Made by a program: the position numbers and the translations under genes
Notes under the pieces: generated by a model
Told to the model about the DNA's origin: nothing
Databases searched by the model: none
The model's input: only the letters and a program-made list of their open reading frames with translations
Assembly (NCBI RefSeq): GCF_000715075.1
Contig: NC_134081.1
Span: forward strand, 111,326,289-111,390,288
DNA: 64,000 nucleotides
Direction of reading: 5' to 3'
DNA from: Nicotiana tabacum
Taxonomy: Eukaryota; Streptophyta; Magnoliopsida; Solanales; Solanaceae
Shown here: positions 60,354 through 64,000 of the stretch, in pieces
How positions within the stretch are numbered: the first letter of the stretch is position 1
Layout of the letters: every line of letters starts with the position of its first letter

Positions 60354-62309
60354 GTGCCTATACGAATTGATGTCCCAGCAGGACCATCTACTAGCATAAT
60401 AACTAGTGAACCTAAAGCACGCCTGAAGCGTGGTAGGCCTTTGAGTTCTAAGGATCGAAATCCTCAAAAACGAAAATCGACAAATGATCAAAACGATACT
60501 ATAAAGGGATCTCCTGAAGAGACCCAAGATCTGATTAGTTCTAAGATTCCTGAAGAAATCACTGAACTCGAGACTCAAGTGAGCGAGGAACTTTTAATAA
60601 GTTCTACTGGTGATGGGATTAATTTAAATCGATCTGAAATAGTGGTGGATAATATTTTTTCTTATAATGTTGCACTTAACATTATGCAAGATAGTGAGGA
60701 TTGTAAATCCCGATCTGTCGAAGAATATCAACAAAGATCTGATTGGCCAAAATGGCAAGGGACAATTCAATCAGAATTGAACGCACTTGCTAAAAGAGAG
60801 GTCTTTGGACCAGTAGTCCAAACACCTGCTGGTGTAAAACCAGTTAGTCATAAATGAGTTTTTGTGAGAAAAAGGAATGACCAAAATGAAGTTGAAAGAT
60901 ACAAGGCTCGCCTTGTCGCACAAGGATTCTCACAACGAATTAGAGTCGTTTATGAAGAAACATATTCACCCGTTATGGATGCCATAATATTTCGATATTT
61001 TATCAGTTTAGCCTTACGTGAAAGACTTGAAATACATATGATGGATGTGGTTACAACTTATTTGTACGGGTCACTTGATAATGAGATTTACATGAAAAAC
61101 CCTGAAGGATTTAAAATGAAAGCATATTCAAAATCTCGGGAAATATATTCAATCAGATTACAAAGATTTTTGTATGGTTTCAAGCAATCTGGGCGCATAT
61201 GGTATAATCGCCTTAGTGAATATTTATTGAAAGAGGGTTACATAAATGATGTTATTTGTCCATGTATTTTTATAAAGAAAATGGTATCAGAATTTGTTAT
61301 ACTTGCTGTTTATGTTGATGACATAAATCTTGTTGGAACTCTAGAAGAGCTCCAAAAGGCAATTGAATATCTTAAGAAAGAATTTGAGATGAAAGATCTT
61401 GGAAAAACAAAACTTTGTTTTGGACTGCAAATTGAACATTTAGCAAACAGGATCTTTATGCATCAATCTGCCTAAACAGAAAGGGTCTTAAAATGCTGTT
61501 ACATGGACAAAGCGCACCCATTGAGTACACCAATGGTTGGTCGATCACTTGAAGTGAATAAGGACCTGTTCCGACCTCCAGAAGAGGATGAGGAACTCCT
61601 TGGTCCTGGAACACTCTATCTCAGTGCAATTGGTGCACTTATGTATCTTGCTAATGCTACAAGGCCTGACATAGCATTTTCTGTTAATTTACTAACAAGA
61701 TATAGCTCTTGTCCTACTCGGAGACATTGGAATAAGATTAAGCATATTTTGCGATATTTAAAGGAAACTCTTGATATGAGTTTGTTTTATGCTAACAAAG
61801 GTAGTGCAGATCTTGTTGGTTATGCAGATGCAGGTTACTTATCTGATCCTCATAAAGCTCGATCTCAAATCGAGTACGTATTTATATGTGGAGGTACTGT
61901 CATATCATGGCGCTCCACAAAGCAGTCAATTGTTACTACTTCTTCAAATCATGCTGAGATAATATCTATTCATGAAGCAAGTAGAGAATGCGTATGGTTG
62001 AGATCAGTGATTCATTTTACTCAAGAAAAATGTGGTTTGGAGTGTGATAAAAGATCTACAATTTTATATGAAGACAATACTGCATGCATAGACCAATTGA
62101 AGGGAGGATTTATTAAAGGAGATAGAACGAAGCACATTTCACCAAAATTATTCTACACACACGATCTTCAGAAAAATGTTGACATTGATGAGCAATAAAT
62201 CCGTTCAAGTGACAATCCGATAGATTTATTCACTAAATCTTTGCCAACTTCAACTTTTGAGAAGATGGTATACAAGATTGGAATGCAGAGACTCAAATAT
62301 TTGAAATAA
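60354..62309 (+). pseudogene. Copia reverse transcriptase and RNase H
   Basis: RT opens with WPKWQGTIQSELNALAKREV. A TGA at 60855 replaces the Trp of SHKWVF. It continues RYKARLVAQGFSQ, MMDVVTTYLYGSLDNEIYMK (first Asp), RFLYGFKQSGRIWYNRLSEY and the active site AVYVDDINLVG (61308-61340). A TAA at 61473 follows HQSA. RNase H has ATRPDIAFSVNLL, VGYADAGYLSDPHKARS, SNHAEIISIHEASRE and LYEDNTACIDQL, with an in-frame TAA at 62196. The natural end LKYLK-stop is at 62309. All four RT-RNase H pieces share one frame. Confidence 0.92.
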
Positions 62310-62518
62310 GGTTTTCATCAGGGGGAGTAAAATACGCGATGTACTCTTTTTTTCTTACTAAGGGTTTTTCCCATAGGGTTTTCCTTATAAGGTTTTTAAT
62401 GAGGCAGCTAGAAATGTATATTACTAAATATGTGTACTCCTTTTCTTTCACTAGGATTTTTCCCACTGGGTTTTTCCTAGTAAGGTTTTAACGAGGCACA
62501 ATACCTTTTAATGAACAT

Positions 62519-62529
62519 CCAAGGGAGAG
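62519..62529 (+). other. Polypurine tract of the copia
   Basis: CCAAGGGAGAG immediately upstream of the 3' LTR. Confidence 0.8.
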
Positions 62530-62904
62530 TGTTATAAAAATAATTACATTGTGGATGTTCATTTATTACTCCGCTATAGATAGTCTTCCTGATGAAGATT
62601 ATCCATTTAGTACTCTGTTGAAGTTTATCTACAAACAGCTGATACAGGCAGGTTGCAAGCAGCTCAATGAAATGATTTGCGGCAGATTCTTATTAAACAG
62701 GCAGGTTGCAAGCAGCTCATGCAGACAACTTACAAGCAGCTAAAGAAAAGCCTTCCAGCTGCTTCCTGAAAAGCCTCGCAACTGCTTCCTTTCTTCTATA
62801 AATAGAGGAGTTTTCAGTTTATTATGTACATAAGTTTGAAGTTTGGATAATATATCAGTTTCTCTCTATACTTGTATTTACTTTACAGTTTTTATTTTAT
62901 AACA
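62530..62904 (+). mobile_element. 3' LTR of the copia element
   Basis: 375 bp, TGTTATAAAAATAA...TTATAACA, followed by TSD AGGAT (62905-62909). I count about 20 differences from the 5' LTR by eye, mostly transitions. Confidence 0.95.
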
Positions 62905-62972
62905 AGGATTTGTAATTTGAGATATTTGTGATGACGCTGAAACTAAGGAATAACATTAAAATGGAAATATAG

Positions 62973-63391
62973 TCAACCCTCTCTATAACAGCCTCGTTTC
63001 TTATGATATGTTTTTATTTTTATAGTGAATGACTGTTGTACATCTATATCATCATTTGACGTTTAAATATTTTTTGAAATTTGTCCACCGGAAAAGATAT
63101 CATTTGAAAATCTTCAAATCTTATATCTTATGCAAGATAGAAACTTTGTTTAATGGAAAAGATTGTGTGTAGATTTTTAGAATTATTATTAGTAATTTTA
63201 AAATTCTATATGGCTATTATAGAGGGGTAGTTTTATAAAGAGCGTTCTGCTATAAATATGGTTGTTGCAGTTATAGGTAAAAAAAACTATTATAGAGAGG
63301 TAAAATATAACTTAAAAAATCGGTTCTAAGGAAAACTTGACTTTTATAGTGAAGAACTGTTATATAGGGATGATGTTATAGAGATGTCTGA
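62973..63391. mobile_element. MITE-like repeat with CTCTATAACA termini
   Basis: TCAACCCTCTCTATAACA (left) and TGTTATAGAGATGTCTGA (right) are imperfect inverted termini. The interior repeats TATTATAGAGRGG and TATAGTGAA. Confidence 0.6.
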
Positions 63392-63937
63392 ATGTAACTC
63401 ATGCCAAAATTACATCCGTACATAAACATGGATATACTTGAATTCAACGGTTTGGCCTATTAAGTAATGAAGGTGAAAATTATGAAAAATTAAAGTTCAA
63501 TCGCAATAAAGACGAAAAAAATGATATATCTATTTTTTTTTTTGCCTAAATCTTGGTGGCAGAATTGTATGATACTTATATTGATGGAAGATAATATATA
63601 AATTATAAAATAATTGTACCCACAGGCTAACACAATCCACATCATGATTGGTAAAAAAGTTTAGATGTACATTTTGATTTTGAGTTCATCTAGTAATATT
63701 CACTCTGTTTCCGTTTATATCTTTATTATGCTCCAAAAAGAATAACACACTTATGAATTTGAAAATAATTAATTTTATATTTTTATTTTACTTTTAATGA
63801 ATTTTTTTATAATGATACAAATATTTTGGCATGTTTAATTTTTTTTTTATATCCACACAAATTCTTTTATATATTTAAGATTATAAATTCTAAATTTATT
63901 ACTATTTGTTTAAATTTTATCTTTATAGAGGATTCTG

Positions 63938-63940
<3 letters not shown>
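63392..63940. other. Intergenic, no gene recognised
   Basis: AT-rich with poly-T runs. Confidence 0.4.

Positions 63941-63941
<1 letters not shown>

Positions 63942-64000
<59 letters not shown>
63942..64000. repeat. (TA)n microsatellite at the window end
   Basis: At least 59 bp of TA, running off the window. Confidence 0.95.

Overview
The window is repeat-rich plant nuclear DNA: about two thirds AT, spliceosomal introns, Ty1/copia and Ty3/gypsy retrotransposons, hAT transposons, MITEs and a SINE with a TTG-type tail. The TS-like SINE and the repeat families point to Solanaceae, most likely Nicotiana; this is inference from recognised motifs, not a database match. There is one gap of exactly 200 N (32001-32200).

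Host genes are few. Two small two-exon defensin-like (DEFL) genes on + encode secreted eight-cysteine peptides (gene A 6817-7810, gene B 17658-18765). A third copy survives only as upstream sequence plus a broken exon 1 near 17141. An eight-exon SKU5-similar (SKS) multicopper-oxidase-like gene on + (48335-51422) is complete. A possible unrecognised two-exon 50-residue ORF lies at 39240-40503.

Layout: 1-6000, a minus-strand copia element interrupted by a large gypsy solo LTR; 6001-7810, DEFL-A; 8658-9428, Mutator-like MITE; 9926-13892, 5' half of a Tat-lineage gypsy element; 13914-14551, end of a minus-strand hAT; 14552-16639, leader and LTR of another Tat-type element; 16793-18765, the DEFL-C remnant and DEFL-B; 18994-23420, a MITE-like element carrying a 3.6-kb hAT; 24150-32000, DEFL-type upstream flank invaded by copia and gypsy elements; gap; 32451-35785, minus-strand hAT; 35786-38540, 3' half of the Tat gypsy; 39-48 kb, intergenic DNA with Stowaway MITEs, a TRIM, a solo LTR and hAT MITEs; SKS gene; 52.4-56.5 kb, probable non-autonomous Helitron; 57298-62904, a nearly complete decayed copia element with 5-bp TSD; then MITE remnants.

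The main structural observation is that the linear order is internally inconsistent. The two ends of one copia insertion (24345 and 6000), the two halves of one gypsy element (13.9 and 35.8 kb), and two near-identical duplicated segments (1-1027 = 30974-32000; 14097-14551 ~ 32451-32906) all suggest that the block 1-14551 belongs in the N gap, or that a tandem duplication has been collapsed there. If reordered, DEFL-C, DEFL-B and DEFL-A form one same-strand tandem array. I found no convincing new multi-gene system; the DEFL cluster and the small two-exon ORF are the best biological leads.
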